Below are positions 55,237-64,000 of a stretch of 64,000 nucleotides of DNA, piece after piece (position 1 is the stretch's first letter; the number at the start of each line of letters is the position of its first letter). The stretch is from an uncultured Aquimarina sp. (GTDB lineage Bacteria; Bacteroidota; Bacteroidia; Flavobacteriales; Flavobacteriaceae): NCBI GenBank assembly GCA_947492105.1, contig CANLMN010000017.1, positions 35,602 to 99,601 of the forward strand, in the 5' to 3' direction. The notes under the pieces were generated by a model, which did no database searches, was not told where the DNA came from, and saw only the letters and a program-made list of their open reading frames with translations. Both the position numbers and the translations under genes were made by a program.

Positions 55237-56343
55237 TTATCTACGTCTAGAGCTGCTAGAGCTTCTGCTCGATGATCTAGAAGAGCTGCTTCTGCTTCCT
55301 CCAGAATATGATCTTGAATTACTTCCAGATGAGTACGATCTATTACTGCTGCTTGAGCTTCTAGTACTGCCAGATGAATAAGATCTAGATGGGCTGCTTG
55401 AGCGTCTTGTGGTTGTGCTACTAGAGCTTTGTGAGGTTGTCGGGCGATTGCTGGTGGTGTTAGCGCTACTCCGCGATCGAGAACCCGAAGAATACGCACG
55501 ATTGTTTTGAGGTGCAGGTACACGGCTTCTGCTATATGAATTAGTATTGCTACTGCTTCTGGCAGCACGTTGTTGTTGGCTATAGGAAGACCTACCTCTT
55601 GATGCAGAAGCTGCAGTTGTAGATCTACGTCCTAATGAGGAACGTCCTTGTACATTGTATGAAGAACGTCCTCTGTCGTAGGTTCTTCTGTTTCTAGAGC
55701 GATAGTAGTACGGTCTTTGGTAGTAATTATATGCGTAAGGGTTTCCGTAATAGAATGATCTATAAGGAGCGTAATAGAATCCACCTCCGTAAAACCCATT
55801 CCATCCCCAATTATTATAGCCCCAGTTGTTGTAGCCCCAGCCTTGGTTCCATCCCCAATTGTTCCAGCCGTTACCCCAGCCAAATCTATTGTATCCCCAA
55901 TTGTTGAATCCATACCCCCAACCGGCATTCCAGCCAGTGTTATAGACATTAATTACAGCTCGGTCGTTGTATGAGCTACCCCAAGAGCCATTTTGATTTG
56001 CTGTGTATCCTATTTCGGTTGGTGCTATATATTCGTCGCTATAACCATCACTAGAGTAGTTTTCTATATCTGTAAAGATGGCACCTTCTGTAGGGATGCT
56101 GTCATATTGTTGTGCTTTGTTGGCAAAATATTCTTTGTAGGGATTTGGTGCTACAGGTTCTTGTTGCTGTCGCTGTTGCGGTGCTGTGATTGGCTTGGAT
56201 GCTACCGGTCTGGAGCTACTGTCGTAGATGCCATCATCGTCATAAGATACGTGTTCAAAAGAGCCACATGAAGTTAACGTAATAGCTAATGTCACTGTGA
56301 GTAGAACACTTAATTTTTGTCGAAGGTTACTATTACTTTTCAT
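55237..56343 (-). CDS. Low-complexity lipoprotein with Trp/Asn/Gly/Tyr region and Arg/Ser tail
   Basis: 368 residues. A lipoprotein signal ends LTSC (Cys26). Residues about 130-215 are built of Trp, Asn, Gly and Tyr repeats (WGNGWNNWGWNQGWGYNNW), followed by a YRSRNRRTYDRGR stretch and a tail of ~130 residues almost wholly Ser and Arg. This could be a cell-wall or polysaccharide-binding surface protein. No family was recognised; the Ser/Arg tail is probably disordered and highly basic. Confidence 0.75.
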   Translation of the reverse strand: MKSNSNLRQKLSVLLTVTLAITLTSCGSFEHVSYDDDGIYDSSSRPVASKPITAPQQRQQQEPVAPNPYKEYFANKAQQYDSIPTEGAIFTDIENYSSDGYSDEYIAPTEIGYTANQNGSWGSSYNDRAVINVYNTGWNAGWGYGFNNWGYNRFGWGNGWNNWGWNQGWGYNNWGYNNWGWNGFYGGGFYYAPYRSFYYGNPYAYNYYQRPYYYRSRNRRTYDRGRSSYNVQGRSSLGRRSTTAASASRGRSSYSQQQRAARSSSNTNSYSRSRVPAPQNNRAYSSGSRSRSSANTTSNRPTTSQSSSSTTTRRSSSPSRSYSSGSTRSSSSSNRSYSSGSNSRSYSGGSRSSSSRSSSRSSSSSRRR

Positions 56344-56361
56344 ATAACGGCATTTTTATTG

Positions 56362-56389
56362 TTGAACTATACAAATTTAGTTAGTTTTG
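56362..56389 (+). promoter_or_regulatory. Promoter of proS
   Basis: TTG (56362-56364), 17 bases, TAGTTTTG (56382-56389), 53 bases before the ATG. Confidence 0.65.
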
Positions 56390-56442
56390 CGCTAACATTT
56401 GTTTATTTAACACAGTCACAATAGTTGTGCCAAATACTATAT

Positions 56443-57921
56443 ATGGGGAAGAATTTAACCAAAAGAAGCGAGGATTATTCAAAATGGTATAATGAATTGG
56501 TTGTCAAGGCCGATCTAGCAGAGAATTCGGCTGTTAGAGGTTGTATGGTTATCAAGCCCTACGGTTATGCTATTTGGGAAAAAATGCAAGCTGAATTAGA
56601 TAAGAAGTTTAAAGAAACGGGACATCAGAACGCCTATTTTCCGCTTTTTGTGCCAAAAAGTTTGTTTGAAGCTGAAGAGAAAAATGCAGAAGGATTTGCA
56701 AAAGAATGTGCTGTTGTTACACATTACAGACTCAAGACAGATCCAGATGATACTACAAAATTAATCGTAGATCCAGAAGCGAAATTAGAAGAAGAGCTAA
56801 TTGTACGTCCTACATCAGAGGCTATTATATGGAATACTTATAGAGGTTGGATTCAATCCTATCGCGATTTGCCAATACTTATTAATCAATGGGCTAATGT
56901 CGTACGATGGGAGATGCGCACTCGATTGTTTTTACGTACAGCCGAATTTTTGTGGCAAGAAGGGCATACCGCACACGAAACAAGGACAGAGGCAGAGGCA
57001 GAAACAATGCAGATGAACAACGTTTATGCGGATTTTGTAGAGAACTTCATGGCAATTCCTGTGATCAAAGGGCGTAAAACCGAAAGCGAACGTTTTGCTG
57101 GAGCAGTTGATACGTATTGTATAGAGGCATTAATGCAAGATGGAAAAGCATTGCAAGCTGGTACTTCTCATTTTTTGGGGCAGAATTTTGCCAAAGCTTT
57201 TGAAGTCAAGTTTACCTCAAAAGAAGGAAAACAAGATTATGTGTGGGCAACTTCATGGGGAGTGTCTACTCGATTAATGGGAGCTTTGATTATGACGCAT
57301 AGTGATGACAATGGCTTGGTATTGCCGCCAAATTTGGCTCCGATACAGGTAGTTATTGTCCCTATTTATAAAGGACAGGAACAACTAGATGCTATTTCGA
57401 CCGTAGCTAATAAAATAGCAGATGATTTGAGGGCAAAGGGAATCACGGTTAAATATGATAACAGAGATACACATAAACCGGGATGGAAGTTTGCTCAGTA
57501 TGAATTGCAGGGGGTACCATTGCGTATTGGGATCGGTCCCAAAGATTTGGAGAAAGGAACTGTTGAATTAGCTAGACGTGATACTTTGACTAAGGAGTTT
57601 GTGGCAAAGGATGAGGTTGTAGACAAGGTTTATGATCTATTGGCAGAAATACAAGAAAGTCTACATCAAAGAGCTACTCAATATCGTGATGAGCATATTA
57701 CCGAGGTGGATTCTTACGAGGAATTCAAGTCGGTGTTAGAGCGTAAAGGAGGCTTTATTTCTGCGCATTGGGATGGTACATCAGAGACAGAGGATAGAAT
57801 TAAAAAAGAGACTAAAGCTACCATACGTTGTATTCCTTTTGATCGTAAAGAAGAACAAGGTACTTGTATATTGACAGGCAAACCCTCTGAGGGGCGTGTG
57901 TTATTTGCAAAAGCATATTAA
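56443..57921 (+). CDS. proS: Prolyl-tRNA synthetase, archaeal/eukaryotic type
   Basis: 492 residues from ATG 56443 ([15 protein letters not shown]), the typical start and length of the short ProRS type without the bacterial editing insertion. Class II motifs: RPTSEAIIW, motif 2 [20 protein letters not shown], motif 3 region [15 protein letters not shown]. The C-terminal domain ends FAKAY, with the C-terminal Tyr characteristic of the type. It charges tRNA-Pro. Confidence 0.97.
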   Translation: MGKNLTKRSEDYSKWYNELVVKADLAENSAVRGCMVIKPYGYAIWEKMQAELDKKFKETGHQNAYFPLFVPKSLFEAEEKNAEGFAKECAVVTHYRLKTDPDDTTKLIVDPEAKLEEELIVRPTSEAIIWNTYRGWIQSYRDLPILINQWANVVRWEMRTRLFLRTAEFLWQEGHTAHETRTEAEAETMQMNNVYADFVENFMAIPVIKGRKTESERFAGAVDTYCIEALMQDGKALQAGTSHFLGQNFAKAFEVKFTSKEGKQDYVWATSWGVSTRLMGALIMTHSDDNGLVLPPNLAPIQVVIVPIYKGQEQLDAISTVANKIADDLRAKGITVKYDNRDTHKPGWKFAQYELQGVPLRIGIGPKDLEKGTVELARRDTLTKEFVAKDEVVDKVYDLLAEIQESLHQRATQYRDEHITEVDSYEEFKSVLERKGGFISAHWDGTSETEDRIKKETKATIRCIPFDRKEEQGTCILTGKPSEGRVLFAKAY

Positions 57922-57984
57922 AAAATTAAACCGTAGCCACGGCTATACGTAAATTTTATAGGTCAAATTATTTTGACTGATATA
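57921..57984. repeat. Family 1 repeat fragment after proS
   Basis: AAAAATTAAACCGTAGCCAC and GGTCAAATTATTTTGACTG match the centre and right arm of family 1. The left part is missing. Confidence 0.45.
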
Positions 57985-58048
57985 GCGTATTGTTTGAAGT
58001 TACTGGAGAAATGATATATTGATGCTTTTTTTCTTTATAGTATAGATA

Positions 58049-58085
58049 AGAGAAACCATAACAGTCGTTATGGTTTCTTTTTTTT
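58049..58085 (+). terminator. Terminator of proS
   Basis: Perfect stem AGAAACCATAAC / GTTATGGTTTCT with an AGTC loop and long T-run. Confidence 0.9.
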
Positions 58086-58187
58086 ACTCAAATAAAAAGA
58101 GAAGAATTCATCTGGACTTTTTCTTTTTCCTAAAAATGAATCAAATTCACCGATATTTTGTTATTTTTCATCTGTAGTACTATCATG

Positions 58188-58348
58188 ATATCATTTAGAA
58201 ATAATTACAGGCTAATAATTTGGTTCTTTTTCTACTATTTTTTTGCTGAAAAATTAAATCGTAGCTAAGGCTATGCTTGAATTTTATAGCTCAAACTAGC
58301 GAAAAATAGTTCTAATTATTTTAGCCTACAATTATATTTTAACTGGTG
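58188..58348. repeat. Interspersed palindromic repeat family 1, copy c
   Basis: 161 bp matching the copies at 4387 and 46219, with a few base changes. The remaining 58349-58570 region shows nothing else. Confidence 0.8.
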
Positions 58349-58570
58349 TGAGTTTGAAAAAAGATAAGATGCGTTAAGATTAGATAATGAGTTATGACTG
58401 TGATTTCAAATACAAAATGATCTAAATTTTCAAGATTAGGGAAAAAATGAAATTAGCGATTTTTTAGGGTATCTGTTCTAAATAAGGCAATTGTAGTGTC
58501 TAGGGTAAGGTGTTTTATCGCCGTGATTTTATTTTTTTTTATGTTCATTTAAATTTTTAGTCAAAAATAG

Positions 58571-58600
58571 TTGTACGATTGATAAAAAATTGTATTTTTG
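58571..58600 (+). promoter_or_regulatory. Promoter of the tRNA-Glu / rpsT unit
   Basis: TTG (58571-58573), 19 bases, TATTTTTG (58593-58600): a textbook Bacteroidota promoter 41 bases before the first tRNA. Confidence 0.75.
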
Positions 58601-58641
58601 CACCCGCAAATTAGTCTATACTTTAGTTGTGGATTAATTAT

Positions 58642-58713
58642 GGCCCGTTCGTCTATCGGCTAGGACGCCAGGTTTTCATCCTGGTAAGAGGGGTTCGATT
58701 CCCCTACGGGCTA
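58642..58713 (+). tRNA. tRNA-Glu (TTC), copy 1
   Basis: A standard cloverleaf with anticodon stem CCAGG/CCTGG and seven-base loop TTTTCAT, anticodon TTC. T arm AGGGG TTCGATT CCCCT. No encoded CCA. Confidence 0.95.
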
Positions 58714-58778
58714 CAAATAAGTAAAAAAGATTGTATATTTGTAGGTAATGTTTTAAATTTGCAATCTCAAAACAAAAT

Positions 58779-58850
58779 GGCCCGTTCGTCTATCGGCTAG
58801 GACGCCAGGTTTTCATCCTGGTAAGAGGGGTTCGATTCCCCTACGGGCTA
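58779..58850 (+). tRNA. tRNA-Glu (TTC), copy 2
   Basis: Identical in all 72 bases to copy 1, 137 bases away. Followed 32 bases later by rpsT. Confidence 0.95.
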
Positions 58851-58882
58851 CAATTTTTAGAAAAAAACAAAAGAAAAAAATA

Positions 58883-59131
58883 ATGGCAAATCATAAGTCA
58901 GCATTAAAGAGAATTAGAAACAGCGAAACTAAACGTCTTAGAAATAAATATCAGCACAAAACAACACGTAATGCAATCAAGAAATTGCGTGAGGCTGATA
59001 AGCAAGAGGCTGAAACATTGTTTCCTTCTGTAGTATCCATGATTGATAAACTAGCAAAAAAGAATATCATTCATAATAATAAAGCTGCAAACCTTAAAGG
59101 TAAACTTGCGAAGCACGTTGCTGCACTCTAA
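58883..59131 (+). CDS. rpsT: 30S ribosomal protein S20
   Basis: 82 residues, basic and helical: [20 protein letters not shown] and a late [15 protein letters not shown], the S20 signature ending. It is a primary binder of the 16S 5' domain. It is probably co-transcribed with the tRNA-Glu pair. Confidence 0.97.
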   Translation: MANHKSALKRIRNSETKRLRNKYQHKTTRNAIKKLREADKQEAETLFPSVVSMIDKLAKKNIIHNNKAANLKGKLAKHVAAL

Positions 59132-59157
59132 ATAGCATTTTTTTTCTACAAAATACA

Positions 59158-59187
59158 AAAGAGCTTCTCAATAGAGAGGCTCTTTTT
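59158..59187 (+). terminator. Terminator of rpsT
   Basis: Stem AAAGAGCTTCTC / GAGAGGCTCTTT with an AATA loop and T-run. A family 2 left-end fragment (ATACCATTTGTTG) follows at 59230-59250. Confidence 0.85.
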
Positions 59188-59379
59188 GTTGGTTATATTA
59201 ATTGTTATTTGTGAAATGGTGGAGGATTAATACCATTTGTTGTGTTTATGCAAATATTCTGGTCAATCTAAACAGGAAGAATTCTACATTTTTGACTCCT
59301 CTAGACTGTGCTCTAAAAACTTTTGTTTTTGCATGAAAGATTCAGCTGATGCATGGGGGGATTTATATAGTAATTTTTG

Positions 59380-60525
59380 CTAACGCTGTAGATAGAAATA
59401 CCCTACAGTAGATTTTTTTCCATGAACTTGTAAGACGTAATAATAGGTGCCTACAGGGAGTTCTTTAGTACTTTTTGGGGTGACTCTTCCTTCAGAATTT
59501 CCACTCCAACTATTGTCATACCCTTTTTTTCGATACACCTCTTGACCCCATCGGTTAAAAATGACTAATTCATTGTCCGGGATAGCTTCTATTCCTCTAA
59601 TAATTAATGTGTCGTTGAGTCCATCATTGTTGGGAGAGATGGCGTTATATACCGTTACAGTCTCATTGGTGCCGAGTATGGAGCCTATAGTGAGTACCGA
59701 GTAATCGTTTGGTAAAATTAAGTTTGATGTAATTTCACCAGATAATTGATTGCCTTTTATTCCTGTATTACCAAGGTTGATCCATTTTTGTTCGGTACTA
59801 CTCCAGCCTACAACGCGCAGGTAAGATAGTTTGTCGGCGATGTTTGCAATGCGACTTTGGGGGTCCCATGTTAATGTTACCTGAGTTGGAATTGCTCCAT
59901 TGAGATCCCAGAATTCAAGAGGGTTGATTACTGCTAGTGTTGATTGGAATTTGTTGGTGTCAAAGGATTCCTGAAATGTCGTTGGGGTATTTGGGTCTTC
60001 AAAAAAATAGGCTCCGCTACTTGTCATAGCAGAGGCTCCAACACTCGTTCGCATCGGACGAAGACGAAAATCATCACCGATAGGAAATGTAAAAGAAAGA
60101 TTCCCTGTATAAGTGACATAACCATCTGTATGAGACCCATCGGTAATACCATTATAAGGAGCGTCATTTTGTAAGTCTAGTGTGATGGTTGAATCAGTTC
60201 TGGGCGTAATAATTCTGCCAAAAAGAAATTCCTTAAAATTGATCACACCAACATTCACTTTTAGGATTAAATCATTTGTTACTGCTGTCAGTATATCATA
60301 GAATACAGGTTTGTTGTTTCCAGAAATCGTTAGGCTCCTATCGGTATTATAAAAGCCTACAGAGCCAAGGTTTTGATCAAAAATGCCATTGTTGATCAAG
60401 TCGGTATGAAAGCCAAGACTGCCCTGATCATGAATTTGCAAATTCCCCATAATATGAAAGGGCTGTTGCGAAAAACTTTTCATCACAATGAATAGGAGTA
60501 TGGCTAATACGAGTCGTTTGTTCAT
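59380..60525 (-). CDS. Type IX-secreted protein with type B sorting (gliding-associated) C-terminal domain
   Basis: 381 residues. A signal peptide (1-19) precedes a beta-rich body of unknown family. The C-terminal ~90 residues form the gliding-motility-associated C-terminal domain: [37 protein letters not shown] and GTYYYVLQV. It is thus exported by T9SS. It is the last gene of a three-gene unit with the two genes upstream and may help display or anchor the fibre protein. Confidence 0.88.
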   Translation of the reverse strand: MNKRLVLAILLFIVMKSFSQQPFHIMGNLQIHDQGSLGFHTDLINNGIFDQNLGSVGFYNTDRSLTISGNNKPVFYDILTAVTNDLILKVNVGVINFKEFLFGRIITPRTDSTITLDLQNDAPYNGITDGSHTDGYVTYTGNLSFTFPIGDDFRLRPMRTSVGASAMTSSGAYFFEDPNTPTTFQESFDTNKFQSTLAVINPLEFWDLNGAIPTQVTLTWDPQSRIANIADKLSYLRVVGWSSTEQKWINLGNTGIKGNQLSGEITSNLILPNDYSVLTIGSILGTNETVTVYNAISPNNDGLNDTLIIRGIEAIPDNELVIFNRWGQEVYRKKGYDNSWSGNSEGRVTPKSTKELPVGTYYYVLQVHGKKSTVGYFYLQR

Positions 60526-60546
60526 GAGAATACGTTTAATTTTGAA

Positions 60547-61212
60547 TTATCTATGAGCCTCATAAATGACGAGAAGGCCATCAGAAAATGCGTCTGTGTT
60601 TATAGTGAATCCATCTGCATTAAAGCTCGTTAATGTAGCAGTAGTTAAACCTAACTGATCTCCATTTTGATTCCCGTATCGAATGCCGATACAATGAGAA
60701 TCGGAGGCGTATCTAGAAATATCATTAATTGAAGTACCATTACCTCCATTGTAAATTATTTGTTGAGCTATGGCAGCGCCGTTTTGCCGAGCATAACCTT
60801 TCATACCACCGAAAGAATTGGGGATATCATTTACATTATTTGCATCTGGGATGGCATCATTGTCGTCATTGATGTTTGCTGATTCTATATTGGCGTAGGC
60901 GACAAATGTAATCGAAGAAGGTTGAAAAGGGGTAACAAAGCTAATGTCCTGTGAGCCAGTTCCGGTAATCTCAAACGAACCTACATAATATCGGGGACCG
61001 ATAGGTATCTGCTGAAAGGCAGTACCCGTGTGTATGAATACTTTATTCTCGTCTGAGCTGTATACCATATTGCCAGGCGCTTCGGAAGTACTAAGTGTTA
61101 TATCCGCAGTAGTAGCTTCTGGGAGTTTTAGTAAGGTATTGGGGGCTACTTGGGAAAATATGCTATGAGTTGTTAGCAGGAGAAGTGTAAGTACGAGAAA
61201 TGATTGTTTCAT
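60547..61212 (-). CDS. Secreted protein of the fibre locus, unknown
   Basis: 221 residues from ATG 61212 (MKQSFLVLTLLLLTTHSIFSQ, a clean signal peptide); the 11-codon extension upstream is unlikely. The body contains LPEATTADITLSTSEAPGNM and a beta-sandwich-like C-terminal part (YYVGSFEITGTGSQDISFV ... SDGLLVIYEAHR). It may be a companion of the fibre protein. No family was recognised. Confidence 0.7.
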   Translation of the reverse strand: MKQSFLVLTLLLLTTHSIFSQVAPNTLLKLPEATTADITLSTSEAPGNMVYSSDENKVFIHTGTAFQQIPIGPRYYVGSFEITGTGSQDISFVTPFQPSSITFVAYANIESANINDDNDAIPDANNVNDIPNSFGGMKGYARQNGAAIAQQIIYNGGNGTSINDISRYASDSHCIGIRYGNQNGDQLGLTTATLTSFNADGFTINTDAFSDGLLVIYEAHR

Positions 61213-61245
61213 TTTTTTTGTTTTTAGCCCTGATCGCAGTGACAT

Positions 61246-61579
61246 CCTCCAAAAGGCTTTTTTGCCGAATTGGAGATATAGCGTAGAGCAGGTTTGAGCT
61301 ACTGATTATTTTGATACGATAAATTGCATAATAGGGTTTGAGCTTGTTTTGTGTATTCTGTAAAAGGTATTTTTATTGTTATATATAGCTCTGATTATTT
61401 TTGTACATCAGAGCTATGGGGTTACTTATTTTTGTGTTTCATGATTCGAGAGTTCAATTGATGTGGGCGGAGTATAGAAATCCTGTTAACAAATTATTTT
61501 CTTATTAAAAAGAGTAGCGTTTCTAAGTATAAATAATATCATGGATTATGTTTTTTTGTGTTTTTTACATTTTTTTGGG
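61246..61579. other. Gap in the fibre locus
   Basis: AT-rich; no gene. It contains a loosely symmetric AATATATA-like/AGAGCTAT region around 61380-61420 (AGCTCTGATTATTTTTG and ATCAGAGCT), a possible terminator hairpin for the fibre gene. Confidence 0.4.
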
Positions 61580-64000
61580 TTAAAAACCAATTCCCGGTAA
61601 TCGAATTACGGTAAACATAAACTCTTGGTCAATATCTATTCTGGGGTTTCCTCCATTGTCATTATCACCAATATTTACATTAAAGCCATTGGCATCTTGT
61701 CCAAAATAAGTGATGCCAGGATCATCATAATTCGTGCCTCCAGCTGGTGGGCAGTTGCCTCCGCAATCCAACATCGTCAATTGGATGATATAATTTGCAT
61801 TTGGGAGTGCAGTAGAAAAATTGATTCGGTAATTTCCGGTAGTTCCTTTGACAACTTCTGAGTTGTAGAGGGTGTTAGAGTTACCATTACCAGCTACTTT
61901 TCCAGTTGCATAAATTACGGGAACCAAAATAACATCTCCGTTGGTTTCTACGGCTAACCCTGCTTGTGGATCTTTATTATCTATGAAGTTGGTGTTTTCA
62001 TTTTGATAGGGTTTCATTTGCAGTTGTCCACTTTGAGTAGTAGGAGCTCCTTTGATTACATAATCACCGCCATCTGTTGTTATAGTAGTATTACCTGTAC
62101 CTGCTGCTGAGGTCGCTTCTATAGAAGTGTTATTGCCTGTTGTGATGAGATCAATCTTAGTCCCTGAAGTTTCTCCAACTCTGACTAAAGCTCCGGTGCC
62201 AATTACATGTAAGTCGGCATCAATGGTATTTCCAGAAAAATCACCGATACCCACGGTGCCATTTTTGTAGATAGAGGAGTCATCGGGATCTGCAGACTCG
62301 GTTGTACCTTGTCGTTTCCAAGTATCTCCTAAGTGCTCTAGACTTAATTCGGTATTGACAACTCCTTCGGTGAGGGTTAGTACATCTGTAGTTTCATTAA
62401 AGCTTTGTCCTGTAATGGAAGTGGTGTATTCTTCTTTATTACCGTTTTCATCTTCATATTCCAAAATTCTTTTGGCAGTGCTTGTAGTAGCATTGTTGGT
62501 CCCGGCAACATTCAAATCTTCATTGAGATCCGATACTGTTTCGTATATAGAAGTAGGAGTACCTCCATCTTCATCAAGATAAGTGGCAATTTCTTTTTTG
62601 GTTGTAGCGGCATTTGTGTCTGTAATAACGGTAATTGTTTCTTGTATTACAAAAGGGTTATTAGCCTCGTTAGTGTATGTTCCAATAGTATTTCCGGTAG
62701 TAATTAGTCCTGCGATTGTTGTGATTTCATTCGCTGCCTTATCTGACCATGTAACGACTCCTGTTGCATCCGTTGTAAGAATTTTGTCTGTACCACCGCT
62801 AGCAATATCTTCGGTAAGAATTGTTGCATTTAGAATTTCATCTGTTGTTACAGCATCATCTTTAAGTTCTGATGTACCAACAGAATCGGAAGTAATTTCT
62901 GAAGAGTCTACCGAATTTGGAGCAAGATCAGATGCGGTAATTGAATTATCCCGAATAACTCCTCCTGGTCCTCCAATTATAGCATCATCTGCTATTTTGG
63001 TATTATCAATGGCATCTGCAGCTATTTTTGCTGTTGTTACTCCAAGATCTTTTATTTGAACTCCGTTTGTTGGATCTACCTCTAGGGTAGTGTCATCTAC
63101 ATTGACATCAAAACCTACATTTTCTAGGATAGCATTAGTAGGTGTTCCTGTTAGTATAACCGAACTGTTGGGAGATGATATAGTTCCATCTCCTGCGATT
63201 GCTGTAACGTCTACTTCTAGTGATCCATCTGTTGCCTGTGTTAATCCTGTTCCTGCAACATCTGGATTTATTTTGTCTTTGTCAATAGCATCATCTGAGA
63301 TATCCGCCGTTAGAATAGTTCCATCTAGAATGTTCTCTGTCTGTACGGCATTATCTGCTACTTTGGTGTTGTCGATGGCATCATTTGCAATATCTGCTGT
63401 TACAATAGTTCCATCAAGAATGTTCTCTGTCTGTACAGCATCATCTGCTACTTTGGTGTTGTCGATGGCATCTGTGGCTATTTTTGCTGTTGTTACTCCA
63501 AGATCTTTTATTTGTACCCCGTTTGTTGGATCTACCTCTAGGGTAGCATCATCCACATTGACATCAAAACCTACATTTTCTAGGGTAGCATTAGCAGGTG
63601 TTCCTGTTAGTATAACCGAACTGTTGGGAGATGATATAGTTCCATCTCCTGCGATTGCTGTAACATCTACTTCTAGTGATCCATCTGTTGCTTGTGTTAA
63701 TCCAGTTCCTGCGACATCAGGATTTATTTTGTCTTTGTCAATGGCATCATTTGCAATATCTGCTGTTGCAATAGTTCCATCAAGAATGTTTTCCGTCTGT
63801 ACGGCATTATCTGCTACTTTGGTGTTGTCAATAGCATCACTCGCAATATCTACTGTTACAATAGTTCCATCAAGAATGTTCTCTGTCTGTACAGCATCAT
63901 CTGCTATTTTGGTATTATCAATGGCATCTGCAGCTATTTTTGCTGTTGTTACTCCAAGATCTTTTATTTGTACCCCGTTTGTTGGATCTACCTCTAGGGT
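61580..64000 (-). CDS. Large repetitive fibre/adhesin-like protein, 5' partial
   Basis: The frame is open to the window end, so at least 806 residues are visible and the N-terminus lies outside. Most of it consists of tandem 152-residue units (456 bp) with the blocks TLEVDPTNGVQIKDLGVTTA, TENILDGTI...ADIA.DAIDNTKVAD, NPDVAGTGLTQATDGSLEV and GDGTISSPNSSVILTGTP. Within each unit an ~30-residue subrepeat (DAIDNTK.ADDAVQTENILDGTI) recurs. The C-terminal ~130 residues form a distinct globular head (YRINFSTALPNANYIIQLTM, FGQDANGFNVNIGDNDNGG) ending VIRLPGIGF. This layout resembles trimeric phage tail fibres or surface adhesins. Confidence 0.75.
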   Translation of the reverse strand, partial: TLEVDPTNGVQIKDLGVTTAKIAADAIDNTKIADDAVQTENILDGTIVTVDIASDAIDNTKVADNAVQTENILDGTIATADIANDAIDKDKINPDVAGTGLTQATDGSLEVDVTAIAGDGTISSPNSSVILTGTPANATLENVGFDVNVDDATLEVDPTNGVQIKDLGVTTAKIATDAIDNTKVADDAVQTENILDGTIVTADIANDAIDNTKVADNAVQTENILDGTILTADISDDAIDKDKINPDVAGTGLTQATDGSLEVDVTAIAGDGTISSPNSSVILTGTPTNAILENVGFDVNVDDTTLEVDPTNGVQIKDLGVTTAKIAADAIDNTKIADDAIIGGPGGVIRDNSITASDLAPNSVDSSEITSDSVGTSELKDDAVTTDEILNATILTEDIASGGTDKILTTDATGVVTWSDKAANEITTIAGLITTGNTIGTYTNEANNPFVIQETITVITDTNAATTKKEIATYLDEDGGTPTSIYETVSDLNEDLNVAGTNNATTSTAKRILEYEDENGNKEEYTTSITGQSFNETTDVLTLTEGVVNTELSLEHLGDTWKRQGTTESADPDDSSIYKNGTVGIGDFSGNTIDADLHVIGTGALVRVGETSGTKIDLITTGNNTSIEATSAAGTGNTTITTDGGDYVIKGAPTTQSGQLQMKPYQNENTNFIDNKDPQAGLAVETNGDVILVPVIYATGKVAGNGNSNTLYNSEVVKGTTGNYRINFSTALPNANYIIQLTMLDCGGNCPPAGGTNYDDPGITYFGQDANGFNVNIGDNDNGGNPRIDIDQEFMFTVIRLPGIGF
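63080..63991 (-). repeat. Tandem 456-bp repeats in the fibre gene
   Basis: The marker CTCTAGGGTAG recurs at 63080 and 63536, with CTCTAGGGT at the window edge (63992), exactly 456 bases apart. Further units lie beyond the window. Confidence 0.9.

Overview
The window comes from a low-GC member of the Bacteroidota, most likely a marine Flavobacteriaceae. Supporting signs are a SusC/SusD pair, a TonB receptor paired with DUF4249, type IX secretion C-terminal domains of both types, GSCFA and DUF547 proteins, an archaeal-type ProRS, promoters of the TTG-N17-19-TAnnTTTG type, and tRNAs without encoded CCA. A genus such as Aquimarina would fit but is only a guess.

Layout. 1-4.3 kb: a SusC/SusD uptake pair cut by the window edge. 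4.7-6.5 kb: two orphan regulators (AraC type and LytTR type). 6.9-7.9 kb: a lipoprotein resembling aerolysin/MTX2 pore formers. 8-12.6 kb: aspS, a ClC chloride channel, a small membrane protein and a cold-shock protein. 12.7-13.2 kb: a small frameshifted gene. 13.4-17.9 kb: a membrane-stress operon (YbjN-like, PspA, YbjQ, a 50-residue membrane protein, YqiJ-like, flotillin). 18-26 kb: a phage-repressor-like regulator, a type IX-secreted GH5 cellulase, an Omp85-like barrel, a GH113-like hydrolase, an outer-membrane barrel and a DUF547 protein. 26-29.5 kb: TPM/TPM/LemA/MerR/M23 cluster. 29.7-36.2 kb: alaS, GSCFA protein, phenylalanine hydroxylase. 36.4-37.9 kb: ssb, then a helix-turn-helix protein fused to a PvuII-like nuclease that has lost its catalytic residues. 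38.8-40.6 kb: an inserted cassette with an unknown 462-residue protein followed at once by two unusual tRNA genes. 41.2-46.1 kb: four tandem paralogous lipoproteins, each with its own promoter box and terminator. 46.4-53.4 kb: DUF4249/TonB receptor, lgt, yidD, cysS, folE. 53.6-59.1 kb: a FadL-like barrel, a low-complexity lipoprotein, proS, two tRNA-Glu, rpsT. 59.4-64 kb: a type IX cargo protein, a small secreted protein and a large repetitive fibre protein running out of the window.

The most striking region is the cassette at about 38.85-40.61 kb. The protein's stop codon abuts or overlaps the first tRNA. Both tRNAs have eight-base anticodon loops, and their stems differ by compensatory changes. 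The whole unit sits inside a copy of a roughly 163-bp interspersed repeat, flanked by a 4-base direct repeat, so it arrived by insertion. The second notable item is the HTH-PvuII fusion about 1 kb upstream, preceded by a perfect 22-bp palindrome.

Three families of short interspersed palindromic repeats (about 164, 163 and 142 bp) fill many of the intergenic gaps. Most gene ends have clear hairpin terminators. All family assignments here were made by reading the sequence, without database searches.
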